A DNA stretch of 64,000 nt, taken from NCBI RefSeq assembly GCF_003932955.1, contig NZ_QOVY01000003.1, positions 1 to 64,000 of the forward strand, given 5' to 3'. Source of the DNA: Chryseobacterium sp. SC28 (GTDB taxonomy: Bacteria > Bacteroidota > Bacteroidia > Flavobacteriales > Weeksellaceae). Below the pieces are notes generated by a model that saw nothing but the letters and a program-made list of their open reading frames with translations, ran no database searches and was not told the origin of the DNA. Below, piece after piece: positions 49,565 through 57,429 of the stretch. Each line of letters opens with the position of its first letter. The stretch's first letter is position 1. Position numbers and translations under genes: made by a program.

Positions 49565-51226
49565 ATGAAAACAGAGAATATAATGAATTTATCAAAAAAA
49601 ATTATTGTAACAGCAGCAGTCGGTTTATTTACCAGCCTAAGTTTTGCACAGTCGGTGCAAGACGGAATCAACTTGGTAGACAGCCAAAAATATGCGAAAG
49701 CGAAGCAAAATTTCCAAGAACTTATCAATCAGAATCCTAATGAAGCGAGTTACTACTTCTATTTGGGAAATATATATCTTACACAATTTGATCCCAATTT
49801 TGAATTGGCCAAGGAAAGTTTTAACAAAGGTCTGTCCGTAGATCCCAAAAGTCTTTTGAACAAGTTGGGTCTCGCCGCCGTCAAGCTAGGAAAGGGTGAC
49901 AAATCTGCCATCACAGAAATTCAGCAAATTGTAAAAGACTCCAGAGAAAAAGATCCGGAAGTGCTTTTCAGAGCAGGCGAAGCGCTTACCTTATTCGAAA
50001 AGTACAGTTCGCCCGATCTTGCAATCACCTACCTGAATAAAGCCATCGAAAAAGCGCAGAAAACAGGAGTGCCTGCTAATTACTATTATTCTTTAGGCGA
50101 TGCCTACAGAATCAAAAAAGATCCCGGAAATGCAATGACCGCCTACGACAAAGCAGAAGCCGTGGCAAAGAACAAAGCTTCCGTATATACCAGAAAAGCA
50201 ACACTGTGGATTGCAGCCAAACAATGGCAACAGGCCAAAGCCAATATTGATAAAGCACTCGCGGTAGATCCCACCTATGCGCCGGCTTACAAGGCATTGG
50301 CGGGCTATAATATCAGATATCAGAAAAATGCCGAAGCAACACAGAATTTGATAAATTATGCAAAATATGCCGATGAAGATCCATATACACAATTGGAAAT
50401 CGCAAAACTTTATTTTACTAATGAAGATTATACAAACGCCAAGGCGACTTTAGATGCTGTTTTTGATAAGGTGACCGACCCAATCAAATATAAATTGCGT
50501 GCATACATCTTATATGGCGAAGGTAAATATGCTGAAGCTCAGCAAAATATGAATACTTTCTTGTCTCAGGCAGATTCTTCAAGAGTCCAGACTTCCGATG
50601 AAGGTCTGCAAGGTCTTATCGCAGCAGGATTAGCCAAAGACGAAAAAGATGCAGCCAAGAAAGCACAACTCGAAGCATTGTCTCAACAAAAATTAAGCAT
50701 TGCAAAAAACGCAAAAGACGAGACCATGAATTGGGATGCTGAATTGGCAAAAATAAAAGGTGGCTTGGTGGGACTTTCTCCAGACGCCGGTGCTACATCA
50801 CCGCAGATTGAAGCCCTTAAAGCCAAAGTTGCTGCAAATCCGCAAGATACCGACGCTATTTATAAATTAGCTCAGGCTTACCAGGATGTCAAGAACTGGG
50901 ATGGTGCGATCATGACTTGGCAAAAAATGATTACATTGCTTCCGGATTGGGAGCCGGCGTATTACAGCCAAGGGTATGCCTACCAACAGGCCGGTAAACA
51001 AGATCTTGCCGCTGCGGCTTATCAAAAGTATATTGATGTTTTGACTTCGAAACCCGCCGCAGATCAGGAAGCCAACAAAGAGACACTCTCTTACGCTTAC
51101 TTCGCGATTGCTTTCATTGTAAAAGACACCGATAAAGAAAAAGCGAAAGAAATGGTGGCGAAATCGTTGGCACTCAACCCAACATATGCAGATGCTCTTA
51201 ATTTGCAGAAAAACCTTAATCAGTAA
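49565..51226 (+). CDS. Exported tetratricopeptide-repeat protein
   Basis: A 553-residue protein with a signal peptide (KKIIVTAAVGLFTSLSFAQ) and TPR units along its length, e.g. ASYYFYLGNIYLTQFDP, YYYSLGDAYRIKKDPGNAM, DAIYKLAQAYQDVKNWDGAIM, EPAYYSQGYAYQQAGKQDLA and YADALNLQKN. The start is taken at 49565, 8 bases after AAAAGGA; ATG at 49583 would give a cleaner signal peptide. Located behind the TonB and PstS-like genes; a periplasmic scaffold role is likely. Confidence 0.88.
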   Translation: MKTENIMNLSKKIIVTAAVGLFTSLSFAQSVQDGINLVDSQKYAKAKQNFQELINQNPNEASYYFYLGNIYLTQFDPNFELAKESFNKGLSVDPKSLLNKLGLAAVKLGKGDKSAITEIQQIVKDSREKDPEVLFRAGEALTLFEKYSSPDLAITYLNKAIEKAQKTGVPANYYYSLGDAYRIKKDPGNAMTAYDKAEAVAKNKASVYTRKATLWIAAKQWQQAKANIDKALAVDPTYAPAYKALAGYNIRYQKNAEATQNLINYAKYADEDPYTQLEIAKLYFTNEDYTNAKATLDAVFDKVTDPIKYKLRAYILYGEGKYAEAQQNMNTFLSQADSSRVQTSDEGLQGLIAAGLAKDEKDAAKKAQLEALSQQKLSIAKNAKDETMNWDAELAKIKGGLVGLSPDAGATSPQIEALKAKVAANPQDTDAIYKLAQAYQDVKNWDGAIMTWQKMITLLPDWEPAYYSQGYAYQQAGKQDLAAAAYQKYIDVLTSKPAADQEANKETLSYAYFAIAFIVKDTDKEKAKEMVAKSLALNPTYADALNLQKNLNQ

Positions 51227-51248
51227 ACTCTACATAATCAATTACTAA

Positions 51249-51288
51249 AACTTCCCATTCCTGGCGATTGGGAAGTTTTGATTTTAAT
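51249..51288 (+). terminator. Terminator after the TPR gene
   Basis: Stem CTTCCCA / TGGGAAG (51251-51257 and 51269-51275), then TTTTGATTTT. The 3' arm overlaps the likely -33 element of the next gene. Confidence 0.8.
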
Positions 51289-51295
51289 ACATTTG
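51268..51295 (+). promoter_or_regulatory. bshB1 promoter, overlapping the terminator
   Basis: TTG (51268-51270), 17-base spacer, TACATTTG (51288-51295), 18 bases before the ATG at 51314. Confidence 0.6.
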
Positions 51296-51313
51296 TAAAT
51301 AATATTTTTGAGA

Positions 51314-52036
51314 ATGAAATGTGATATCTTGGCAATTGGCGCCCATCCTGACGATGTAGAATTAGGCTGCGGAGGCACCATTTTGAAGTTGATAGCCGAA
51401 GGCAAATCAATCAGCATTGTAGATTTGACCGAAGGGGAGTTGGGTACGCGCGGAACCGCCGAGACCCGAGCGGCGGAAGCTAAAGAAGCTGCAAAAATAT
51501 TAGGAATCTCCGCCAGGGAAAATCTAAAAATGAAAGATGGTTTTATTATTAATTCGGAAGAATATCAACTAAAAATCGTGGAAATGATCAGAAAATATCG
51601 ACCCGATATTGTGTTGGCAAATGCAATCGACGATCGCCATCCCGACCACGCCAAAGCAGCAAAGTTGGTTTCCGATGCTTGTTTTTTATCGGGACTAAAA
51701 AAAATAGAAACCTTTGATAGTGAGGGTTTGCAAGAAATCTGGCGGCCGAAGCACATCTTCCATTATATCCAGTGGCGAAATGTAGTGCCACATTTCGTGA
51801 TCGACATCACTGGATTTTTAAATCAAAAGATTGAAGCTTGCTTGGCCTACAAAACGCAATTTTACGATCCGAACTCTACGGAGCCAATCACCCCCATCGC
51901 TACAAAAGATTTTTTAGAAAGCTTGACGTACAGGGCGCAGGATTTAGGGAGACTATCGGGCGTAGAATTTGCCGAAGGTTTTACCACCGAAAAGCTCCTT
52001 GCTTTCAAAAATTTCGACGGAATTGTTTGTGATTAA
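51314..52036 (+). CDS. bshB1: Bacillithiol biosynthesis deacetylase BshB1
   Basis: A 240-residue zinc deacetylase of the PIG-L family that removes acetate from GlcNAc-malate in bacillithiol synthesis. Metal and catalytic residues are in AHPDDVELGCGG near residues 9-20; a second site is NAIDDRHPDHAKAAKL near 100; HYIQWRNVVPHFVID is the third His region. DLTEGELGTRGTAETRAAEA is typical of BshB1. The start at 51314 (MKCDILAIGAHPDD) is preferred over an upstream TTG at 51308. bshA and bshC are not in the window. Confidence 0.94.
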   Translation: MKCDILAIGAHPDDVELGCGGTILKLIAEGKSISIVDLTEGELGTRGTAETRAAEAKEAAKILGISARENLKMKDGFIINSEEYQLKIVEMIRKYRPDIVLANAIDDRHPDHAKAAKLVSDACFLSGLKKIETFDSEGLQEIWRPKHIFHYIQWRNVVPHFVIDITGFLNQKIEACLAYKTQFYDPNSTEPITPIATKDFLESLTYRAQDLGRLSGVEFAEGFTTEKLLAFKNFDGIVCD

Positions 52037-52056
52037 ACGATAAAAAGTTATATTTG
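52027..52056 (+). promoter_or_regulatory. tRNA-His promoter
   Basis: TTG (52027-52029), 19-base spacer, TATATTTG (52049-52056), 14 bases before the tRNA. It overlaps the end of bshB1. Confidence 0.78.
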
Positions 52057-52070
52057 CACACGCGAAAAAC

Positions 52071-52145
52071 GGTGATTGTAGCTCAGTTGGTTAGAGCGCC
52101 GGATTGTGGTTCCGGAGGTCGGGGGTTCGAGACCCCTCATTCACC
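52071..52145 (+). tRNA. tRNA-His (anticodon GTG)
   Basis: A complete cloverleaf. The extra G at -1 (52071) that marks tRNA-His is encoded and faces C73 (52145). D arm GCTC/GAGC, anticodon stem CCGGA/TCCGG with loop TTGTGGT (anticodon GTG), T loop TTCGAGA. Acceptor arms are GTGATTG and CATTCAC, leaving a U-U mismatch at position 5-68. The 3' CCA is not fully encoded. No intron. Confidence 0.95.
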
Positions 52146-52156
52146 CAAAGACTCAG

Positions 52157-52186
52157 GCGCATTCTTTTTCGAGGATGCGCTTTTTT
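52157..52186 (+). terminator. Terminator after tRNA-His
   Basis: Stem GCGCAT / ATGCGC followed by TTTTTT, 12 bases behind the tRNA. Confidence 0.88.
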
Positions 52187-52222
52187 CATTATCCCAAAAA
52201 TATTTTTAAATTACATTTTCAA

Positions 52223-53464
52223 ATGTTGCCGATGCTCGCAAAACTGAATTCCTTTTTATCTTATGGTAATCTATTGATAGCAACTGGGATAATTGTAATC
52301 CTGAAAATATTCTATATCGTACTGATTCAGAAAGAATTTGTAGGTTTAGAGGATTTTGCAATCGCTCAAAATATAGTGGCCTATCATCAATATTCGCAGT
52401 TTATCAATCTTGGTGGGACTGCTTTCAAACTTCCTGTTTATCCTCTTTTTCTAAGTTTTTTCATCTGGTCTTTGGGCAATAATGCACTTTTAGGCGTCGC
52501 CATAGTGCAGGCACTAATAAGTTTCTTCATTCCACTGCTACTTTTCAGGATTTTAAGATTATTTGGATTGGAAAAAGTAGGTGTGCTCGCCGGTTTTTTG
52601 TATATCTTGTCGCCGGCCTATTTCCTTTACAGCGGTATCATCGAGGCAACCAACGTTTTTGTGCCGCTGCTTTTGCTCTGGTTGTATTTCTATTTTAAAA
52701 TTTGGTGCTCCAAAGAAAAGCGGATGATTTCCTTCATTATCTTTGGTTTTGTGACGGCAATTTTGTTCCTTACGCAGGTTGTTATAGTTCCGTTGGCTTG
52801 CTTGATGATTCTCGCTTTATTAATCTACGAAAGAGTAAGTTTCAAAAATTTTGCGCTTATGGCTTGTACAGCAATCCTGTTTTATTCGCCTTGGGTGATC
52901 CGAAATTATTACGTTTTCGATAAGATTATTCCTTCCAAAACGCCCGTTTGGCAGAATATATATTTTGGGTTTACGCCGAAGGGCCAGCTGCGGAAAGATC
53001 TCCAATTGATTACAGCGGAGCGGGATCATAACTTGTACCAAATGAGCGATGAAAATGATGAGCTGGCGATGGAAAAGATTTATAAAGAAGAAACGCTAAA
53101 AGCAACACAAGGCAAACCCCAATATTTCATCAAAAAAGCACTCAGCAATCTGCTTTGTCTTTGGTATATGCCGCCCAAATATGTCGATGATCAAAGTTGG
53201 CCGGTAATCGCAGGTCGCAAAATCTATGTGGTGATTTTGGATTTGCTGACATTGATTTCGCTCTTTTTTTTATACAAAAAATCCAAAATGGTTTTTTGGT
53301 TTTCAGTGCTGTTTTTCTCCAACTTTTCTTTACCGTATATGATTGGTCACGCCGCCAATATGCGGTTCAAATTAGACTTCGAATGGTACCAACTCGTTTT
53401 GGTTTCATTTCTTTTAATGGAAATCCTTGCGCATTTTCTATCAAAGAAAAGCGACACCGCGTAA
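52223..53464 (+). CDS. Polytopic membrane protein, GT39/GT83-like
   Basis: A 413-residue protein with about ten membrane helices. The arrangement (a first periplasmic loop after helix 1 with EDFAIAQNIVAYHQYS, then FKLPVYPLFLSFFIW, and SPWVIRNYYVF later) resembles dolichyl-phosphate-mannose or lipid-A-sugar transferases of the GT-C fold, in which D/E-x near the first loop is catalytic. The ATG at 52223 (MLPMLAKLN) is used; a longer frame from 52106 would start inside the tRNA. Probably moves a sugar from a lipid carrier; substrate unknown. Confidence 0.75.
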   Translation: MLPMLAKLNSFLSYGNLLIATGIIVILKIFYIVLIQKEFVGLEDFAIAQNIVAYHQYSQFINLGGTAFKLPVYPLFLSFFIWSLGNNALLGVAIVQALISFFIPLLLFRILRLFGLEKVGVLAGFLYILSPAYFLYSGIIEATNVFVPLLLLWLYFYFKIWCSKEKRMISFIIFGFVTAILFLTQVVIVPLACLMILALLIYERVSFKNFALMACTAILFYSPWVIRNYYVFDKIIPSKTPVWQNIYFGFTPKGQLRKDLQLITAERDHNLYQMSDENDELAMEKIYKEETLKATQGKPQYFIKKALSNLLCLWYMPPKYVDDQSWPVIAGRKIYVVILDLLTLISLFFLYKKSKMVFWFSVLFFSNFSLPYMIGHAANMRFKLDFEWYQLVLVSFLLMEILAHFLSKKSDTA

Positions 53465-53482
53465 GAGTGTCGCCTTTATTCA

Positions 53483-53818
53483 TTAAACTTCGTCGTCCGA
53501 TTCTATCGTAAACGATTTTGATTTGAAATCTTTTTCGTGCCGTTCCGAGATCACGTCTTCGCCCTTCTGTTGGATGATGAAGTCTGTGGCTTCGTTAAAT
53601 AATTCTTGGAAACTTTTAAAATCCTCTTTATAAAGATAAATCTTGTGTTTTTCAAAAGTAGCTTCGCCATTGTCCCCAAAATTCTTTTTGCTTTCGGTAA
53701 TGGTGAGATAATAGTCACCCGCTTTGGTTTCCCGCACATCAAAAAAGTACGTTCTTCTGCCCGCTTTCAGCACCTTGGTGAAAATCTCATTCTCATGTCG
53801 TTCCTTAAATTCACTCAT
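53483..53818 (-). CDS. PUR-family (DUF3276) nucleic-acid-binding protein
   Basis: A 111-residue protein of the PUR-alpha-like/DUF3276 family, common in Bacteroidota and spirochaetes and shown in Borrelia to bind nucleic acid. The PUR repeat is visible: EIFTKVLKAGRRTYFFDVRETKAGDYYLTITE, i.e. R-T-Y-F-F-D-V-[RK]-x-[TN]-x-x-x-D-Y-Y-L-x-I-[TS]-E, followed by KHKIYLYKEDFKSFQELF. It ends in an acidic tail (TIESDDEV). Probably a chromosomal or RNA-binding regulator. Confidence 0.92.
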   Translation of the reverse strand: MSEFKERHENEIFTKVLKAGRRTYFFDVRETKAGDYYLTITESKKNFGDNGEATFEKHKIYLYKEDFKSFQELFNEATDFIIQQKGEDVISERHEKDFKSKSFTIESDDEV

Positions 53819-53846
53819 CGTTATATATTTTTAAAATCTGTTTAAA

Positions 53847-53875
53847 CAAATATAACAGAATTCTTGGAAATTCAA
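53847..53875 (-). promoter_or_regulatory. Promoter of the PUR-family gene
   Basis: On the minus strand: TTG (53875-53873), 18-base spacer, TATATTTG (53854-53847), 28 bases before the ATG. Confidence 0.7.
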
Positions 53876-53953
53876 AATTTTTTGTTAAAAAAATCCTGAA
53901 ATTGGTTAAATTTCTTAAAAATTTGGCAAGATTATTAACAGTTTATTGAGCAT

Positions 53954-55642
53954 TTAATTCAAATATAATATCTCGTCCGCCATTTTAGCGCTTGATTCTC
54001 TGTGAGTTATGATGATAGAGGTCGTTGTCTTCAAATCATTTTCGATGTTGTGCAATATATGTTCCTCCGTCTCCGTATCCAAGGCAGAGAGGCAGTCGTC
54101 GAAGATCAAGATATTCGGATATTTTATCATCGCCCGGGCTATGCAAATCCGCTGTTTCTGACCACCAGAGAGCATTACGCCGCGCTCGCCCACCATAGTA
54201 TCGTATTTTTCTTTGAACTCTTCGATGTTTTTGTGGACATCAGCTTTTTTCGCCATTTCCACCACCAAGTCGTGATTTGGATGGTCTATCGCAAATCCGA
54301 TATTATTCTCGATCGTGTCGGAAAAAAGATAACTTTCCTGCGGCGTGTAGCCCAGCTGGTCACGGTAAAGTTTTAGATTGTGGTTTTTGAGATTTTTCCC
54401 GTCGATGAGTATCTCGCCTTCATCCGGATCGATTAATCGGCACAGCAATTGTGCAATGGTAGATTTTCCGCTTCCAGTCTTTCCCATTATTGCTAAGGAT
54501 TTTCCGGGATTTATTTTGAAGCTGAGATTATCCACCGCTTTGATGCCCGTATTCGGATAGGTGTAGCTCACGTTTCGGAATTCTATTTCTCCGAAGATCG
54601 GGTAGGTTTCATTATTTGTATTGACGATCTCCGATTGCATATCCAGAAACTCATTCACGCGCTGCATACTGGCCTCCGCTCTTTGGTTGATAGACGTTAC
54701 CCAACCCAGCATCGAGAATGGGAAGATGAGCATATTGATGTACATAAAGAAATCTGCAATCGTTCCCACACTCGTTTCGCCGGCTATATATTTTTGACCG
54801 CCGATGTACAGAACCGCTACATTCAGAAGCCCGACCACGAAGAGGATAATCGTGAAAAAATATGCTTCGGTTTTCGCCAGATCCAAGGCTTTGTCTTGAT
54901 AATCTCTAATTTTTATGCCGTAGTTCTTTTCAATATATTTTTCTTTACTGAAGAATTTGACCACTCTGATTCCCGAAAAACTATCCTGAACAAAGGTCGA
55001 TATCCCGGACTGGCTTTTCTGCATTACCTTCGATTTTCTATTGATAATATCACTGACTTTGTAGATTACAAAAGAAAGAATTGGCAGAGGCAACAAGGTC
55101 CAAAGTGTCATCCGAACATCGGTCATAAACATATAAGTGCTCGTGATAATCAGCAGAATTACAAGATTGAAGAGGTACATCACGCCGGGACCCAGATACA
55201 TCCTAATAGCGACCACGTCCTCGCTCAGCCGGTTCATCAGATCCCCGATGGTCGTCTTTTTGTAATCCGTAACCGATAATTCTTGATAATGGGCATAGAT
55301 TTTATTTTTCAGTTCATACTCTATTCTTCTGGAAGCCACGATGATGGTTTGCCGCATCATAAAAGTGAAAAATCCCGATAGCAGAGAACAGACAATCAGA
55401 ATACCCGAGTTGATAAAGATGATCCGGAAATAGCTCCAATTATTTTGGACATTGGCTATTAGTCCGGCTGAATCGGATAAGTGGAGCGTGGAATAATTTT
55501 CCGCAATGATATTCACCGTTTGCCCGATGTATTGAATCTTGTATATCGCGAAGAAATTACTCAAAATAATGAATAAAAATCCCCAAAGTAGCAAGACGCG
55601 GTGTTTCCAGAAATACGGATTAAGTGATTTTAACGCTTTCAT
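53954..55642 (-). CDS. ABC exporter, fused permease and ATPase
   Basis: A 562-residue half-transporter; two copies would form one exporter. The permease part (residues 1-310) has six helices. The ATPase part shows Walker A IMGKTGSGKSTIAQLL near residue 376, Q loop LGYTPQESYLFSDTI, signature LSGGQKQRICIARAM, Walker B ILIFDDCLSALD and H-loop IIITHRES. The Walker B lacks the usual Glu after the Asp pair: DDCLS reads where DDS/DEATS is normal, as in several multidrug-type members. The substrate may be drug or lipid. TAATTTTG at 55679-55672 is a likely -7 box. Confidence 0.92.
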   Translation of the reverse strand: MKALKSLNPYFWKHRVLLLWGFLFIILSNFFAIYKIQYIGQTVNIIAENYSTLHLSDSAGLIANVQNNWSYFRIIFINSGILIVCSLLSGFFTFMMRQTIIVASRRIEYELKNKIYAHYQELSVTDYKKTTIGDLMNRLSEDVVAIRMYLGPGVMYLFNLVILLIITSTYMFMTDVRMTLWTLLPLPILSFVIYKVSDIINRKSKVMQKSQSGISTFVQDSFSGIRVVKFFSKEKYIEKNYGIKIRDYQDKALDLAKTEAYFFTIILFVVGLLNVAVLYIGGQKYIAGETSVGTIADFFMYINMLIFPFSMLGWVTSINQRAEASMQRVNEFLDMQSEIVNTNNETYPIFGEIEFRNVSYTYPNTGIKAVDNLSFKINPGKSLAIMGKTGSGKSTIAQLLCRLIDPDEGEILIDGKNLKNHNLKLYRDQLGYTPQESYLFSDTIENNIGFAIDHPNHDLVVEMAKKADVHKNIEEFKEKYDTMVGERGVMLSGGQKQRICIARAMIKYPNILIFDDCLSALDTETEEHILHNIENDLKTTTSIIITHRESSAKMADEILYLN

Positions 55643-55817
55643 TCTATGGCTTCGGTTTTAGAAAAGCGATGCAAAATTAATGATTTAAAATTTCAGAAAA
55701 GATTTTAAAACGCCGGTTTGATTGTTTCTTAACAATTGATAACAGATCAGCAAAGCATCCGTCAAGAAAAATAGAAAAGCCCGCTTTCGGAAACTTTTTT
55801 GTTAGTAATCCTTAAAA

Positions 55818-55850
55818 AAACAAAAAGGTTCGAAATTACTGAACCTTTTT
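55818..55850 (-). terminator. Terminator after algH
   Basis: A perfect 10-base stem (AAAAAGGTTC / GAACCTTTTT) with a 9-base loop, 43 bases behind the algH stop on the minus strand, T run present. Confidence 0.85.
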
Positions 55851-55892
55851 ACGTTTTGTAGAATTTGCTATTTTTATGATGTTCTCATCCAT

Positions 55893-56444
55893 CTAATTCA
55901 TCGAAACATCTTCCGGCGCATTGGCCCAAAGCAAAAACTCGCCACCCAAGTTCTGCATAATATTTTTCCAAAGCCCCTGATCATTAGGCGAGGTGTAATC
56001 CAAATTGTAAACATCCACCACTGTCCACATTTTTCGTTGCAATTCGCCCTCCAGCTGCATACTCGCCCAGCCGGAATATCCCGAGAAAACCTTCATTTCG
56101 CTCGTACTAATCTCCCCGTTGATGATCGCAGAAATCACCGCGTCAATATCTTCTGTGAGATAAAACTGCTTGTTGATTTCAACATATTCTGCCGTAATCT
56201 TTTTTTCCCCTTTTATGATGAAGTAAATCCTTTCTTGCTCCACAGGGCCGCCTTCATATAGATCCACAGGGAAGCCAAGAATATTCAGCAGCTGCGAACT
56301 CTTGTTCTGATTCTTCTTATTTAGGATCAGGCCAAACGCCCCATTCTCGTTGTGATTGATTATCAAAACAACCGAACGGGAAAATATATCGCCCGAAATG
56401 TCCGGCGTAGATATTAAAATTTTACCTTTATAAGAGTAATTCAT
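55893..56444 (-). CDS. YqgE/AlgH family protein
   Basis: A 183-residue protein of the YqgE/AlgH (DUF179) family. KGKILISTPDISGDIFSRSVVLIINHNENGAFGLILNK is the conserved start (read in parts: L-I-[SA]-x-P, F-x-R-[ST]-V-[VI]-L-[IL]-x-x-H, G-A-x-G-L-I-[LV]-N). FSGYSGWASMQLEGEL carries the G-Y-[AS]-G-W-x-x-x-Q-L motif. The biochemical function is unknown; in Pseudomonas a member affects alginate regulation. A -7 box sits 4 bases before its ATG. Confidence 0.92.
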   Translation of the reverse strand: MNYSYKGKILISTPDISGDIFSRSVVLIINHNENGAFGLILNKKNQNKSSQLLNILGFPVDLYEGGPVEQERIYFIIKGEKKITAEYVEINKQFYLTEDIDAVISAIINGEISTSEMKVFSGYSGWASMQLEGELQRKMWTVVDVYNLDYTSPNDQGLWKNIMQNLGGEFLLWANAPEDVSMN

Positions 56445-56448
56445 ATTT

Positions 56449-56456
56449 CAAATCTA
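56449..56456 (-). promoter_or_regulatory. -7 promoter box (TAGATTTG) directly before algH
   Basis: On the minus strand the box ends 4 bases before the ATG at 56444, the same spacing as for lptB and the gene at 48415. Confidence 0.55.
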
Positions 56457-56530
56457 TAAAAAAATATTTTTTTTGGAAAGAATTTCAATTGAAATTTACG
56501 TTAAATTTTACAAGGATTTAAACTGTTTTG

Positions 56531-56612
56531 GGCAGCTTTATCCGCCTTCCGCTCCCGCTTTTTTCTTTTTTTTCCAAAAAAAGAAAAAGAGCTCCGCTCA
56601 AGTCGGGCTGCA
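56531..56612 (-). repeat. Dispersed hairpin repeat, copy 4 (subfamily B)
   Basis: GGCAGCTTTATCCGCCTTCC, GCTCCCGCTTTTTTC, a T run, CCAAAAAAAG, AAAAAGAGCTCCGCTCAAG. It is the reverse orientation of copy 3 (41790-41870) and nearly identical in the arms. Confidence 0.85.
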
Positions 56613-56775
56613 GCTTCGCAAAGTTGTAGATTTCTCTTTTGAGATATCCGTTTTTCATCTTTAGTTTTCATCGCTGCATTTTACGCCTTTCAGCCAGGAA
56701 AGCTGTTGCTATCTAAAAAATCTTTGCGAACTTTGCGTTGGAATAAATTTCCAAATTGTCTATATCTCAATCAAA

Positions 56776-57429
56776 ATGAACGACTCACAGAACCTGTACG
56801 ATAAAAGAAAAACCTACGAAAAATCCCAATTGATCGAATCCGAGATCAAGCAAAATCCCATCGAGCAGTTCCGAGACTGGTTTCTGGACGCAGAAAATGC
56901 GCCGGAAGTCGCCGAAGCCAACGCAATGGCCATCTCCACCGTAGAAGATGACGGCTGCCCACGCACCCGGATGGTTTTGCTGAAGGCATACAGCGCCGAT
57001 GGCTTTACTTTTTACACCAATTACGACAGCCGAAAAGGAAGATCAATCGAAAATACGCACAAAGCCTGTCTTCATTTCTTCTGGCCAAGCCTCGAAAGGC
57101 AAATCATCATCAAAGCCAATGTCGAAAGAGTCGCCGAGAATCTCAGCGATGGCTATTTCCATTCGAGGCCGAAGGGCAGCCAGTTGGGCGCGGTTGTATC
57201 GCCTCAAAGTCAAGAAATCCCCGACCGAGATTTCCTCGAAAATAAACTGAAACACCTCGAAAAAGAATTTGAAAACCAAGAAGTTCCAAGACCGGAAAAT
57301 TGGGGCGGCTACATCGCAAAACCCTATGAAATAGAATTCTGGCAAGGCCGACCGAACCGCCTCCACGACAGAATTCTTTACTCTTTGGAAGATAACATCG
57401 ATTGGAAAATCTCAAGATTGGCGCCGTAA
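56776..57429 (+). CDS. pdxH: Pyridoxamine 5'-phosphate oxidase
   Basis: A 217-residue FMN enzyme making pyridoxal 5'-phosphate. Typical stretches: PIEQFRDWFLDAENA, EANAMAISTVEDDGCPRTRMVLLK (FMN-binding R-M-V-L-L-K), TFYTNYDSRKGR, FFWPSLERQI, and the C-terminal WGGYIAKPYEIEFWQGRPNRLHDR with R-L-H-D-R. Length and start are normal. It is convergent with the his operon and ends right against hisIE. Confidence 0.96.
   Translation: MNDSQNLYDKRKTYEKSQLIESEIKQNPIEQFRDWFLDAENAPEVAEANAMAISTVEDDGCPRTRMVLLKAYSADGFTFYTNYDSRKGRSIENTHKACLHFFWPSLERQIIIKANVERVAENLSDGYFHSRPKGSQLGAVVSPQSQEIPDRDFLENKLKHLEKEFENQEVPRPENWGGYIAKPYEIEFWQGRPNRLHDRILYSLEDNIDWKISRLAP

Larger units (their letters stand above)
56445..56775. 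other. Intergenic region with hairpin repeat and CTTTGCG repeat
   Basis: 331 bases between divergent algH and pdxH. It contains the algH promoter box, hairpin repeat copy 4 (56531-56612) and the dispersed CTTTGCGAACTTTGCGTT repeat at 56722-56739. No good promoter for pdxH was found. Confidence 0.55.

Noticed and set aside
52106-52222. N-terminal extension of the membrane protein at 52223
   Set aside because: It would start inside tRNA-His and pass through its terminator.
53954-55642. Lipid A exporter MsbA as a firm name for the ABC exporter
   Set aside because: The half-transporter fold is shared by many exporters and nothing here singles out MsbA.
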